From NCBI GenBank assembly GCA_964036045.1, contig CAXIWF010000153.1, forward strand, positions 23,007 to 87,006: a stretch of DNA of 64,000 bases, given 5' to 3'. Origin of the DNA: Eutreptiella sp. 'Long Island Sound 2002'. Taxonomy: Eukaryota; Euglenozoa; Euglenophyceae; Eutreptiales; Eutreptiaceae. Below the pieces are notes generated by a model that saw only the letters and a list, made by a program, of their open reading frames with translations, was not told the origin of the DNA and did not search any database. Made by a program: the position numbers and the translations under genes. Shown here one piece after another: positions 23,101 through 37,622 of the stretch (the stretch's first letter is position 1; each line of letters starts with the position of its first letter).

Positions 23101-26100
23101 GCAGTGGAGTGAATCGGGGTGGGGTACGGAGAGAGGCACGTTGATGGCACCGATGGACTGCGGACTGATGGCCGATGAATGCCCCGTGGGCGATAAAGGC
23201 CGTGGGGAGAGGCACGGTCGGTGTCCAATGCAGACCTTGCAGCCCGACCAGATTGATGCCCATTTCCCCCCATTCCCCCCCCCCATTTCGCCCTCATTTC
23301 CCCCATCCCCCCCCCCCCCCGTTCCCCCCATTCCCCCCCCCTTCCCCCCATTCCCCCTCATTTCCCCCTCATCCCCCCTCATTCCCCCCTTTTCCCACAT
23401 TCCCCCCATTTCCCCCATTTCCCCCATTTCCCGCACTGAGAGTGAGAACACCAGCGGGGCTGGCAGACCACCGCCTTCTGCAAATGGCGAGACATAAGCA
23501 CAAGCACAAGCACAAGCACAAGTGCCCCATTTCCCCCTCATTTCCCCCTCCTTCCCCCCATTTCCCCCCCATTTCCCCCATTTTGTGGTGAACGGTAAAA
23601 GGGGATGTGACCCGTGGACTTGTGAATGTTCAAAGTGCTCAGAATGAAACGGGGAATTCAAAGGCTCAGCCCAAAATCGAAAAGCACAATCGGACCCCCC
23701 CCCCCCCCCTCTAATGCAGGGGATCACTTGGGGGTTGCGATGGTGACCCATAACCGAGTCCCCCACCTCCCCCCGGGAAGAGGGTCCGGTGTGAGCCATG
23801 ACTTTGGCGGGAGGCGGGGGAGGGCCCGTTGGGACCGCTGCCGTACGGCGCTGTGTCTGTGGGCAAAGGGGTCTGGCAGAGCCTTGGGGTCTCGGGGCCC
23901 GGGGGAAGGACAGGGCAGCCCCTGCGTCGGGTCAACGGGGCAGCCCGCCCGGGGACGTGGGGGCGCCGATGTGCAGAGCGCCGTGGGGCGGAGGGTCGGG
24001 GCAGTGCGTTGGTGCCCGCGCCCTCGGTCTTGCAGCTTCGGAATATGTGGAACGCGACGGAGATTCTGCGCCGAGTCTCGCGCTTTATGACTTTGTTGAC
24101 GAAGCTGAAGGAGCAGGTGTTTGTGGATGGGCGTGTTTCTGTGCCGTCCCCCCCCCCCCCCCGACCAACACCATGGCCTTGTGCCCCTCCCCCCCCTCCC
24201 CCGAGCCCTTGTGCCAACCCCCCTTTTCCACTTTAGAGCGCCGATTTTTCAGGAAACGACTGTAGATTTTTTCGGATTTTATAGCTTTGATCCATCAATT
24301 GAATCAACGTCCCCATCATGCAAATCTATTCTGTCAGCAGATATTGGCCTATCTGTGCTGACTTCTACCGCCGGACCTTTGCGCGCCAAAAAACGCTTTT
24401 AAGTGATTGGGGAGTAAAGTTGGGCCCCAATTGGAGGATCCAAGCAGTAAAACTCAGAAAAGGTCCCACCGTACGGTGCAACATGGATGCGCCAAAGATC
24501 CGGAAGGAGTTCACGGAAGCGGCGCACTCTTGCAGAACCTGCATGCACCCATTTTGCAGAACAAGCGTCTGCTAAATTGAAACCATTCTGCCTCTTGGAA
24601 AAGAACAGGTTTAACATTTTGGACTACAACTATGACTCATTTCTGTCTTCTCCAATAAAATGCACATAATGAGCCACCTCCCTACTTTTCGGTTGTTACA
24701 GGCATGACATGGGTACACGGGTCCCAATGGGAAACCTGAGTTCACAAACAAGTGCGGACAACAGTACGTTCACTGTGGAATACCATCATAAAGATCTACC
24801 TACCCAGCAGCACGCCGTTGTACCCCCCCCCCTCTTGTAATAGCCACGCCCTTGTCCAAGCTACAGTAGGCGTAGGGACCGTATTAATTTGGTACCTAAT
24901 TTTAATGCGGTACCAAATGTAGTGCAGCCACATAAGACATGGGTTTGGGTCTGACCCTCATTTTTCTGGGGTTTTCTGACCACAGTTTTCATGGTCAGAG
25001 ACTTAGTGGAAGGTGATTGTGTGCCGATTGTAGAGGGAAAGAGGGGCTGTGTCATGTTTGTGGTGAGTCCTGCTCATGACACGCCTGTGCACTGTAGGCA
25101 CCCAGTGAACGCTGTACGCTGCTGGATGTGCTGTGTGGTGTTGGGTCTTGTAGTAGTGGCAGTGGTCAGCCTGGTGATGTGCTTTTGCACACTCGCACAC
25201 ATGTGCACTGCAGGCACCCAGTGAACGCCGTACGCTGCTGGATGTGCTGTGTGGTGCGGGGTCTTTGCTTCCCCAATGGGATGAAGTTGTCGGAGCTTGA
25301 GGATTTGAACTATTTGGGTAATTCTGATTCTGATTGAAGTTCTGACTCTGATTCTCATTTGGGGACGGACACCGATGAGGATGGTTGTAGGCTTCTCATG
25401 CCTCATTGCTTGTAGGAACATGGGTGTGAACCTGAAGTTTCATGTTTCAAACACTTTCTTCTGTTTACAAGCCTTTGGGAACGTGGGCGGAGGTTCAGGT
25501 GCACTCATACCATGCACTCACTGATGTGTGTGTCGGTAGTTGTATGTGTTGCGCGCAAGCCACGCCCTTGTCTAAGCTACAGTAGGCGTAGGGACCGTAT
25601 TAATTCCGTACTTTTGCGTAGCTATTACAAGGGGGGGGGGGGGGGGTAACAAAGTGACGAATAAAACCTGTTGAGTTTCCCTCAGGATTCCTTGTAGTCA
25701 GCTGTGGTCTGTGGCGCTTTGTGAGCGAGAACACCCACTGTGTATGTGATGCGAAATTGCTGATCATACCGCCGCCAGGCCTTGTGCCAAACCCCCCGAG
25801 CCCTTGTGCCAACGCCAGCCCCCCCCCCCCCCAACCAACACCATGGCCTAGTGCTACCCCCCCCCCCCCCCGAGCCCTTGTGCCCCCCCGAGCCCTTGTC
25901 CCCCCCCCCCCCAGAGGCAGAAGTGGGGGGGGGAGAGGGGGAAAGGGGGATGGGGGGGGGGGGGGGGCGCCGCGGCGCTCCCCCACGCGAGGGCGTGGCA
26001 TGGCAAGGCACCGGGCGTTTGGACGTGGAGGGGCCGCGCACGAGGCACGTGGAGCCGAGGGACCGCGGGTGGACTGCGCGGGCGTAGAGGCCAGAGGTAG

Positions 26101-29100
26101 ACCCGGGGGTTCCGGATTGCATGGCCCGCCCCGCCGCTCCGCATCGCCCGCCCCGCGTGTGCCTCCGCCGCAGGACGCGCAGGCCCAGCTGCAGGCCGGC
26201 AAAGGGGCGGGGCCCACGGACCTGCCCAAGGCCGCGAAGAACTGGCGTGAGATCGAGGCGGTGCTGGAGGAGGTCGACCTGAGCGGCATTGAGGTGGTGG
26301 ACAATGAGCGGTGTGGCCGGCCCCCCCGTGCGGTGGTTCCGGATCACGGGGGTGCTGCAGTATACCCCCCCCATCCCCTGTCCTAACGGCCGACCCCCGG
26401 AGTAGTCAAACAGGACAAGTCATCCGGGGGCTCCGTTGACACGACCAAAACACGTTCGGGCCCACAGAGGGTCAGAATGAGCAGTGGTGAGAGGCCAATA
26501 GGCGCCGCCAAAGGCAAACAATCAGATACCGAGGCCTTGTGCCAACCCCCCCCCCCCCCACATGCACCACCGCCGCCCCCCCCTCAGAGCCGGGCCCACA
26601 GAGGGTCAGAATGAGCAGTGGCGAGAGGCCAATAGGCGCCGCCAAAGGCACACAATCAGATCCCGAGGCCTTATGCCAGACCCCCCCCCCCCCCCGAGTC
26701 CTGACACGGGCGTGTCCAAACACCTCAGCCCCGTGTTGCCGCACTTTCGGTTCTTTGCGGAACCATCGGTTTTGCGGGTCCGACCCAACAGAGGGACTGT
26801 GGCTTTGTAGCGTCGTGCGGGCCACGGGAAAGGGTCTGTATGGGGAGGGCGAAGTGCTGGTGTGGCTGTGATTCCATGTGCTCTTGTGTTCTGGGGTGTC
26901 CGCTGGGCTGTTGCGTTGTGTTGTCACGTGTTGAGGGGTAGGGCCGCTTTATGTCTGCCACACGTGTTCCGTGGGACATGCCGCGCGGTTAACGCGGGCC
27001 TGTCCAAACACGCCCCCCCCCCCCCCATGCGTGTTTCAGCACCTTTGCCCCCCTGCATCAGCACCCGCCTGGGGTGGGGGGGAGGCGCCGATGACGCGCA
27101 AACGGCACATTCCGCCACATTCAGCACAGCCCCGGCACACCAACGACGGGGCTCCGCGAACGCGGAAACGACACCAGCGGAAGCACCGGCCGCAGCGGCC
27201 GACAGAACGCAGCAACACGTCGCAACATGCGAAGGGAAGAACGGGTGACTGTCCAGGGCCCCGTAAAGGAGCAACCACCCGACGGAATGTCACACGGGGG
27301 GGCACGGCACGATCACATGTCCGTCCAGTGGTATAGGGCCATTCCATGACCGCTGCCCACATGGCACGTGGGGCACTTTGGCAACTCACGGTGGGGGTGA
27401 GGCGGGTCATAGTCAGGGCCGCCGTCGGCGGCACGGGTGCAGACACCCACCGGGAGCCACCCCGCAGCCCACTTGCAATGCACGCCACGGCATGGGCCTG
27501 GGGTGTACGCGGTTCCCCGGGCCACGCCCAACAGCACTGCGTACACCGGTAACCGACAGTAACCGCCCACAACCGCTTTGGGGACCTCCTCCAACCGCCT
27601 GTGTAATCGCCTCTGGGGCCGCCTCTGCGGTCCCTTCCCTTCTAATGCATCCCGGCGCCCCATCCCACCACAAGTCGCCAAAGTGCACAGCGCACCCCGG
27701 ACACAATGCGCGAGTGCGCCGGCCCCGGCCCCGGGGGCGGCGATGATTGTGGAGGGGCTCGCGCACGGGCCCAAGCTCACAACGCGACGCTGCGGCGGCT
27801 GTTCGCGCCGCGCGGGGCCGGGCGGTGCCAACCGATCATGAGCGGCGCGCGGGCTACGCGGCGGTGCAGTTCACATGGTGTGCCAGGCTTCTCACGCATG
27901 TGGTACGTTTGCACTGGCGAGCGAGAGGACCACTACTGTGGGGGGCACATCGTGGGCAATGGCCCCCATGAGGTCCCCTAATGTAAAATCCTCTAAAATT
28001 CTCCAACAATTACAAAGTGTTTTTTTTCTAAGAAAACAGACCAAAGTAAAGCCTCCCCACATTATCCATCAACTTAAAGTTATAAATTCGGATGAAGTTA
28101 TAAATATTAGCGGGCGCTTGATGCCCTTTTGCCAAGGGCACATGCCCCTGGCGGTGGTTCGGAGGAAGATGTGGTGAGGGCGGGGGGTGGGTTGTGATGC
28201 GGATGTGGATGTGGATGGTGCGGCGGGGGTTGTGCAGGAGGTGCGCCGGAGGACCGGCCCGGCTGCTGTTTCCGCAGGGAGTACCTGGCCGTGCTGGGCC
28301 GCAGTGTCAAGTTGAAGGCCCAGGAGCTGCTGAAGAATGGCCTCGAGTCGCTGAATCAGGCCGAGGTTTGCGCACTGTGGGCGTTGGATGGGCGCTCTTC
28401 CCTTGATCTTTGCCACGTGCACAAGGGGGTCGCGGCCACTTCAGACCCCCGCCCCCTTCGAGAGACCTGCCCTCATCGTCGCTTTCTCGAGCCACGTCTC
28501 AACCCAAATCCACCCAAGACCATTGGGTATTGGACCGAGGACAGGGGGGTCCTTTAGGACTAGATTTTGTTTAATTTTTTTTTGTTAAGGACCGCCCTTA
28601 AGGACCGCCCCAAGGGACCACCAACTGCCAACCACCAATCGCCGACCACCAACCGCCACCAACCGCCAACCATCAATCGCCGCCGGCGACCAACCGCCCA
28701 CCGCCGCCAACCACCACCAACCGCCAGTCGCCAACTGCCAACCGCCAATCGCCACCAACCGCCAACCGCCAAGCGCCACCAGCCATGGTTGAGCATATGA
28801 GCTACACACGGTCTTTTTGGGGAAACGGTGTATAGGAACACTTATTTTTTCTCTCTCTTAAGGACCCCCCCTGACCGAGGAGCATTTGGAAGTGTTCGAG
28901 AAGCCATGTTTCAGTTGTTGGGGTCCAGGCCAAGCTACTCTCCGACCGGGGGACCGCCCAAGCAACGCTCTGGTGGACCTCCAGCGATGCAGCGACCTGC
29001 GTCATGGCCGTGCATTGATGCGGCGCGACGAGCGTCTGCCTCATGTCCACACATGCCCTCGCCCCTGCCCCACCCGGACCGTACCCACTGTCATACCCCC

Positions 29101-32100
29101 CGTCCCGCCCCCCGGGCCCCGGCGCCGCACTCGAGCGGGAAGTGTAATCCGGGGCCCCGGGGGCCCATGGCCCATGAAGTGTCGCACGCCGGCGGTGGAG
29201 TGCACTCCCTGTGCCACTGGCAGGGCGCTTGCCGACCGCTCTGTGCCTGGGCTGAGGGTCTGTGGGCTTGAGCGGTGGTGGAGAGCGCCCCCTGAACGCC
29301 GCGGTCATGGGCGTGAACCATACGACCCCCGGGTGGTGGACGCCCCCCCCCAACCCAAGCCCCCCCGCCCCCCAAAAGAAGTGATGCACTAAAACGGCCG
29401 TACACCGTAGGCGGAGGGGGGGTAACCCCCCCCCCCTGGACCCCTGCCCCCCTTCAGACCCCCCCCCCCTTACCCCCCCTTCTAAGGCATCCCCCCCCCC
29501 CCCCACACACACTGCCCCCAGCAACTGACCTCGACCCACAACCGGACCCAACAAAAGGCATAGCACTGCACACCGGTTGTGCTGCACGGTACCCCCCCCC
29601 TTTCAGGAATGCCCCCCTCACTCGCTGTCGCTTTGAGCCACCACGGCCGACGCCGACAAGGCCCGCGGTCCATTGCAACTCCGGGTGAGGGGGCCCCTTC
29701 GAGCCGGTGTGAAATTAGGGGAAGGGGGGGTCTGGAACACAGCTTCGAAGGGCCGGGCCATAGTTTTCCCCATTGCCAAAAAAAAACGGGTGGTGAACCG
29801 GATTTGCTAAAGTTGTGTATGAAATGACGCGTTTCAGCGATTTCAGACGTCCTGCGGTGCTGGTGGTGGGCCCGGCTCCTTGGGGCCTCAGTAGAGGGGG
29901 GGGAGGGGGGGTCTGGGAAACAGGCTCAAAGGGCCCCCCTCCCCCGGAGTTGCACTGGGCCGCGGGCCGTGGTGGTCCCTGACGTGACTGCGTTGTGGGC
30001 GATGCAGCGGCATACGTTTGATGTCACTGCCGGTGCCCACGTTGTGGGGGTTGACAGTCGTAGCCCCCCTGTTGTCCTGTCACGGGGTCTGCGGTGCGTC
30101 GCGTGTGCGGTCCGCGCTGTCGGACCCGCGTGCGCCCGCGGCCGCCCGTCCGTACCACGGCCCCGCGGGACGTGCCCCCAACGCCCCTCCCCCCCCAACT
30201 CCGGCCCGGCCCCCGTCACCTCCGCAGGTGGGCATCGCGTTGCAGACGGCGTACAATCTGGACGTTCTGCCGCAGACGGTGAAGGACACGATCGATCGCC
30301 AGAGGAAAGAGGTGTGGCCTCGCCGCCCCTGCCGTGACGTGGCGGGAGTGCCCCTCGGCCCCGGCGCCGCACGTGCGTTCGGGGGTGGGGCTGCCGGACA
30401 CTGTTCGCGCAGGTTCCCGGGGGCAGGGCTGTGCTGTGAGGGTGCCTCGCGCGCGGTGCGCGCGGTGCGCGCGCGCGGTGCGACTGTAGCCCGGTTGACT
30501 TAGAACGGCGGTACCATAGAATGTTGCCAAAAAGCGGTCATAGGGGCCTTAGTATCACAACTAGGTGGCCAATTGTTGTGTTTGGGTGGAAATATCAATG
30601 TCCAGGTGTAGAAGTGGGCAGCAGGGCACCTTGTGCATTAGAAAATATCGGTGTGATTATGTTTTGCCTCCTTTGCTTTCCACGGGACAGATGGCAATGA
30701 ATGCTGACCTTCTGGCGCCAGGCAGTAAGGTTTTTTACCTGAGAGGCACCACAGGGGAACGTGTGCCTGCCACTGTTGTGGGCCTTTCATCGTTCCCGGA
30801 GTGTGTGGCCATCAGCTACGAGCGCTCAGGCCATACGCAGCTCTACAAGGATTGCCCCGTGGAGCGGCTCACCTTCCCCATTGAGCGCGCGGAGTCTCCC
30901 GCTTCGGAAGGTTCTCCGTCCCCGCCGCCTACCGCCGCCGTCGAGGCTGAAGCCGTTGCAGCCGACGTTCGGGAGCCCCCTGAGACGGAGACCCTCAACG
31001 TTGCGCCGCAAGATGACATCGATGAGGCGCCACCAAACGTTTTGAGACCGTGTTAAAACAAAGCATTGGGAAACAAACATTGCAGTGGAAACCAAACATT
31101 TTGAAACCGCTTGAAAACAAAGCATTGGGAACCAAACATTGCAGTGGGAACCAAACATTTTACCGTAGCATTTCACAAAACACCTGTCTGAAAAAGGTGT
31201 GCATTTCACCGGTAAGTGACGCGTCTGCCTCAGCGCGCGGTGCGCGCGGTGCGCGCGGTGTGCGCGCGCGGTGCGCTGAGGCACCCTCTGTGCACGGCGG
31301 ATGTATGCGCCGCCGCGGGAGGACACCTCATGCCATTCCACTCGGGTCCGTGTCGCTTGTCCCTGCGCGCTGTCGGGGGCGGGGCTGTCCACAGGGCTCC
31401 TTTTGACAACTCAGTACCACCGGGAGTGCCCCCCCCCCCCCCCCCCTCAGACGTCACTGGCACGAGCAACAGCCCGTTTCTGGGGCGGCCGACCCCCGGA
31501 GTAGTCAAACAGGACAAGTCATCCGGGGGCTCCGTGGACACGACCAAAACACCCACAGAGGGTCGGGATGTGCAGTGGCGAGAGGCCAATAGGCGCCGTC
31601 AACGGCAAAGGAAACCGACACCACGGCCTCTTGCCCCCCCCCCCCCCCCAACACCATGGCCAACCACCCCCGTGGACCCCCGTGGAGCCCCCCCAAATGA
31701 TACTGTTCTTCGAGCTTTCGGTCCTTCAAAGTTCCTTTTTGGCGCCTCTAAGACCTCAGCACCACCGCGCGGGGGGGGGGGGGGGGGGGCAACCGCACAC
31801 CCCCTTAAAAGGAGCCCTGGCTCTCCACACTTGTCCATGCGGGCCCGATGTTTTCGGGCGGACCTCAACGTGCCCCAATCGGAAGCGGCTGCGCACGGCT
31901 GAGGGCGACCTTCTGGAGGCACCGGAGGTTACGATCGGTTGCAGACAGGCGTTATCGACGGGTACGTCCGGTTCGTAGGGCCATACACGGCTTTGCACCG
32001 CAGTGGACTGTCATGCGCACTTGTACAGCAGCCGACGGGGCACTGCGACGCCGCAAGGTGCGTGTTCAACGATGAGCATGAGGCGTTGGATGTGGGGTCT

Positions 32101-35100
32101 GCTCCGGCGGGGGCTGGAGTGTGCGTGTGCCCGTGCCGCCGTTGCTGGGCCCAGGGCGTGTCCGGTGGTGTGTGCAGGTGAGAGCGTTCGTGTACAAGGA
32201 ACTGGACGTGGCGGCGATCTCCAAGGCCATCGCGTCCGCGACGGTGGACAAGGACGAGGCAGCGGACGGGCGGTCGTCGGAGTCCAGTCGGACCAGGTCC
32301 GTGCGGGTCCACAGTCCCCCGCAGTTGTAGGGCGGCGGGACCGGGAGCGGGCGACCACGGGGGTCGGCGGGGCTCCACCGCCCTCCGTCCCTCGTCCGTA
32401 AGAGTGTGAGTGCCGATCTGTGCGCGCGCGCGTGTGTGTGTGTGTGCGCGCGCGCGTGTGTGTGTGTGGCACTGCTGTCAGCAAGGCAGTGCTGCATGCT
32501 CCGTTCTTCACAGCTGACGCTGAGGCGGGCTGCTGCCGGACATCTCCCTCCTCCTATACCTACAGAAAGGCGCCTAGCCGCCCATGGTCCTGCCTGTTCT
32601 TTGACTGTCGGGTCGGCCTGACGAGAATCTTTGCACTCAGCGCCTTCGTAGTGCCTGTTTGTCACGTTCAACGTGTGTGTGTCGTTGCCTGTGCTCCGTA
32701 GATCGGCACCGAGGGATTGTCCCGAGGCTGCAGACTGGATTTCCTGCCCATTCCTCCTCCTGCGCTGCAGAAGGCGCCCGGTGCCGTGCGTGAGCATGCC
32801 TTTGTTTTGACACTGCACCTGCCGACACTCAGTACATGCAGGACGCCGGGATCTGTGCCCTGTTTGTCGCGTTCATCGTGTGTGTGTGGGTGTGGGTGTG
32901 TGTTAATTGGTTTCAGTGACCAGTGCAAATTTCCGGCCTTTGATAAATTTCATTTTTATTGCCGGCGGAAATTTTTCTGATGTGGGGGGGGTGGGGGGGC
33001 CGGCCAGCCCCCCCCCCCCCCCCCGGGGGCGGGTCACAAAGCAATGGCCTGATCCCCATTGACGGCTCCCTCAGCCCCCGAGCCTCGCACGAGACATCAA
33101 GGCACGACGCACGCACTTCGCGGGAAGCGCCGGGCAGTGTCACAAAATGGGGCGGTGTGCAGCCGCATGGACTTGGGTCGTGCGGTGCTTGGGAGAGGCC
33201 CACCAGAGTCCCCTGCGTTCTGGGGACTGACCGGGGGCTGGGCATTGGTCGCGGCTTCTCTCCGCCCCAAACTCCATCCGCGAGGCCCGTTTGCAGGAGC
33301 AGGGCCCCTCCTCCGGCCCGTCCCCCGCACCCCCCGCCTCGATGACCCCCGGCGGCTGGCGGGCGCGGGGCGGTATTCGGCCGCCGAGGGAGAGCGGGCG
33401 TTTCGCCCACCGCGAAGGCCCCTCGTGCCGTTGCGTTCTGGGGCCCAAAAGAGGGCACGTGACGCACCGTCCGCAGGTCCGTCGCCGTCATGCACAACCC
33501 CTTGTTTCTCGGAGGCGTGGACCTTCTTGGACCAGCGATGCCGCCTGGCCCCCGCGGTGCGGATCGCGGTGCGGCTCCGAGGCACCGCCCGGTCCACGTC
33601 TGCATAGAGACCCCGTTTGGAGGTGAGACAACGCTTGACGAGTGCACGCCCTCTATTGAACGTCGGCACGCGGTGACGCTCCCAAACTCTCGCAACCCGG
33701 AGGCCGTGCCTGAGTGAAGTGTTCCGCGGGGCCGAGAAAAAAAAAGGCTTTGAAACAACAAAAAAAGAGTTCTGAGAGTCACGCGAGTGCACTCGCGTGA
33801 CACCCGTCAACGCTCGCCTGACACTTCCCCCGCCGCGCGTCTGCGGGCACCGCCCACACGATGCCACGGGCCGTGCGCACATCACCGCGTGGCATGCCCC
33901 TCGGCACGGCGGCCATTTCCCACGGGAACGCGGGGGACCGACGGCGGGAAGGCGGTTGTCCCCGAGGGCGGAGTGGGCGCTGGGCCGCGGTGGGGTCGGG
34001 AGAGGCTGCCGCTGTCCATCCGCAGGTCCGTAGTGTTCGGGAAGTTGGACGTGGTGATGGCCTACGTGCACCAGCAGTTCGTGCAGATCGCACAGGTCGT
34101 GGCCCCGCGTGTCCGCACCCGCAGTCCCCGCGCCAGCCCACGTCTGCCCGGGGCCCCGGGCTTCGCGAGGGGAGGGCGCTGGGGCGGGCGGTGTCCGAAG
34201 GCGGAGGGCTTTGTGCATTGTCCCTCTGGTGCCCCCTTTTGCGGTGGGCAGTCTGCTGACGTAGAGGGCCCCGAAGTCGGCGGCAGGGGGACTTGATTTC
34301 ACCCCCACCCCCCCCCCCCCCCCCCTCAAGGGATGCATCAGAAGGGAGGGGCCTCCGAGGCGGCCCCAGCAGCGGTTGGGCAGGCGGCTGGAAGAGGTTG
34401 TCGAAGCGGTTGGGGGCGGGTAGTGTTGGTTACAAATGCCGTTGAGGCTGGCACTTGGCGTCAGGGGGACAGTGGCTGGGCACAGGCTGGGCGCCCTGGG
34501 GGGGGGGGCGGGGGGCGGGATGCGCGGCCCCTGACCCGAGACGGGGTGGGGGTGGGGCATGCGGAACCGGACGGCATCTGTCGCCCGCCACCGGGGGGCC
34601 GTTGGGGCCCCCGGCGCAGACAGAGCCATGCGTGGACGCCGGAGGCTGTGCCTGGGTGAAGTGTCACGCGACGGTGACAAAAGAAACATTAAATAAAAAA
34701 AAAACGAGTTCTGAGAGTAGCCAGTCACGCGTGACGCCGGTCAATGCTCGCCTGACACTTCCCCCGCCGTGCGTCTGCCGGCACCGCTCACACAATGCCA
34801 CCGGCCGTGCGCACATCACCGCGTGGCATGCCCCCCTCGCACCGCGGTCATTTCCCACAGAGGGGCCTCCCTCCCCCTCCCTCCCCCTCCCCCCCCCCCT
34901 CCCATCACCGCCACGCAAGCAGTGGGCAACACCATCCCTCGGCGTGCCCCATCCCCCGCCTCACACCCCCCCCTCACCCGGGGATGCCTGAATGCGGAGT
35001 GGAACCGTCAACAACGGTGCTCCCCGTCGCATGACTCGCCTGCGGTCTGGATCGTCCTCCGGCGGTGGTCCGGTGCACATGGGTCGAGGGGTTGAGCGTG

Positions 35101-37591
35101 AGCCACGGAGGTATTGCGGGGGCCCCGTGTACGTGAGAGGGAATGCAGTGTGCTACAGGGCAGTGCAGGGGATGGACCCCGGGCATTCCCCCCCCCCGTG
35201 CCCCCGGAAGGGGCTCACCGGACCTGCCCGTCACGACTGCGTGCCCCAGAACGTGATCTGTGGGACACCAGATGAACGGGGCAGGCCCTGCACTTTGAGG
35301 GGGGACAGGGGAGAGGGAGGGCCTAGACCCCCGTTTGGGCGGTCCGGATGCCAGACTCTGTCCAGATGTTGCCGGAGGAGAAGAGGGGGCATGCTACGGA
35401 ATGTGATGGAGCGCTGCCCACATAGTGCCCCGCCCCCCCCCCCCCCCGCAGGCGGCCGACTTTCGCCAATACACTGAAATGCAGACCCCCCCCCCCAAAA
35501 TGGACCCCGCCCCCCCCAAAAAATTGCCCCCCCCCCTCCGGCAAAAAATTTTTGGCGCCGCCTGCTCAAAAAGTTGGACCCCGCCGTCCAAAAACAACTG
35601 CCAAACAACTGCCGTCCAAAAACAACTCCCAAACAACCGCCGTCCAAAAAAATTGGACGCCGCCTGCAGAAAACAAATCAGACCCCGCCAGCCAAAAAGC
35701 ATTGACCCCTCCCGCTAGCCGCCGGGAAAAGACAACTGGACACCAGGTGCGGAAAAAATTTGGACGCCGCACCCCAAAAATATCTGGACCCCGCCCGCCA
35801 GCACAAATTGGCCTCCGCCCGCCAAAAAAAAAGTGGACCCCGCCCTTCAAAATAAATGCGACCCCACCTGCGAAAAAACATCCCCCCCCCCCCAAAACAA
35901 AACCCCGCGGACCCCGCCCGCCAAAAACAATTGGACCCGCCGATTGACACCATGAAGTGTTTTTGACTGCACCCCCCAAAAAGGGTGCCGCTGTGGTCCC
36001 TTGGGGTCATCTCTTCTGTGGATCTGCACGGCCCAATATATCAGTGACCCGGCAGTACCAAATGCCGTTTGTGTGTCAACGCCGATATACGTTTGTGTGC
36101 GGAGGGGTCTGTGTTGTTGTCACAGTTGTACCGGGTCCTGTCCAAAAAGAGGGATCCGCTGTCCCACGTGCTCTTCTTGGATGCCGTGAGCAGCACCGTC
36201 GGCGCCGACTTTTTGGAGGATTTCTGGGTCAAGACTTCACAGGTCTGTTTGATCAAGGAAGGAGTGAGGGCGTGACGGAGGGAGGGACTGAGCGGAGTGA
36301 GTGGCCGGGTGCGTGGGTGCGTGGGTGCGTGGGTGCGTGCGTTCGTGTGTGCGTGAGGGAGTAAGTGAAGGAGGAGCGGACAGAGGGACCGCATTGAGTT
36401 GATGGTGAAGTGGGGTCTCCCTGCAAACACCACTCGCAGCCTGTCCGGGGGCACCCTCAGCGTCGTGTCCACGCGGTGCTACGATTGGCCCCTCACGACA
36501 ATCCGGGCACCAAAGCGAAGTTGATGGGGGTCTGCATCATGATCCAAAAGGCTCAGAGGACATCTCACACATGCAGATACTTATTTGGTATTTTCCTTTT
36601 TTTTTCAGTGTTGTAGTGTTGCTTTCCCCCTTCCATTGTCATGGACTCGATGCCATTCATTGGATTGTTTTCGTTTTTCGTCCCATTTTGGTTATTGGCC
36701 ACAGCAGAGTCTTACACAATGCCCTGGCGTTCAGTATGCGAAGGGCCCGAAGGCGTACAAACACTGATAAGGGCCCGAAGGCGTGCAAACACTCATAGAT
36801 GACCCCAAAATGCTGTGGTACACAATTCCACAAATTACATGCAATGGGAACAACAATCATCCCAGAATCCAGAGGGATTTGCTGAAACAGGTCTCCTGCA
36901 CACTGGAATGTGCTCTGGGTGCTCTGGGCGAGATGTGCTTCCGGGCTTTGGGGGTACATGCGCACCACTGGCTCTCACGACAATGCCCTGCTGCTCTTTG
37001 CAGTTTGGGCAGGGCCAGAGAGGGTGCGCGACAGTACCACGGGGCTGCCTTACCCGGAGGGGCTGGGGCGATTGGGGGGGAGGGGGGGATCTGATCGCAC
37101 AGTCCGACGGGAGTGCGCAATGTGCGCTCACTGCCGGGCCTCCCCAGTCGAATCCCAATGCATCCTGACCCCAGGGACGGTGTTGGGACTGGGAGAGCCT
37201 GACTTACTGGTCTTTCGTTGTCGTAGCCCCCCCCCCCCCCCCCAAAGTCCCCACTGTCCCTGTGACGTCGCTGTTGGACCTGCACAACCCCGTGCCCCCG
37301 CAGTAGTGCAATGCACGGCGCCTGGGCAGTCGTCGCAGCACAAGGCGGAGATTGCCCAAGGGAGTCGCAGGGTGCCACTACAACGTGCAGGGTCTGAGGG
37401 GCGTGACCCGCACCTGCAGTGGCGACCTCTCCCTTCCCCTAGAGCCCCCCTTCAATGGCCAATACCATTCGGTCTGCGGTCTCCCCTTTTGTGCACCCCC
37501 TTGGGTGTCATCAGATGCTCAAGGAGAGGTTGACTGATACCACGAAACGCGGCTCCATTAACCAGATGCTGATTGCTGAGTACCCCCGGTA

Positions 37592-37622
<31 letters not shown>

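Noticed and set aside
24230-24680. separate gene end with AATAAA (24654) in intron 4
   Set aside because: AT-rich patch without a recognisable protein; an isolated AATAAA is weak evidence and COG5 continues in phase across it.
33097-34728. 543-codon frame on -
   Set aside because: Antisense through introns 8-9 and exon 9, and covers parts of direct repeat D; composition is that of GC-rich non-coding DNA.
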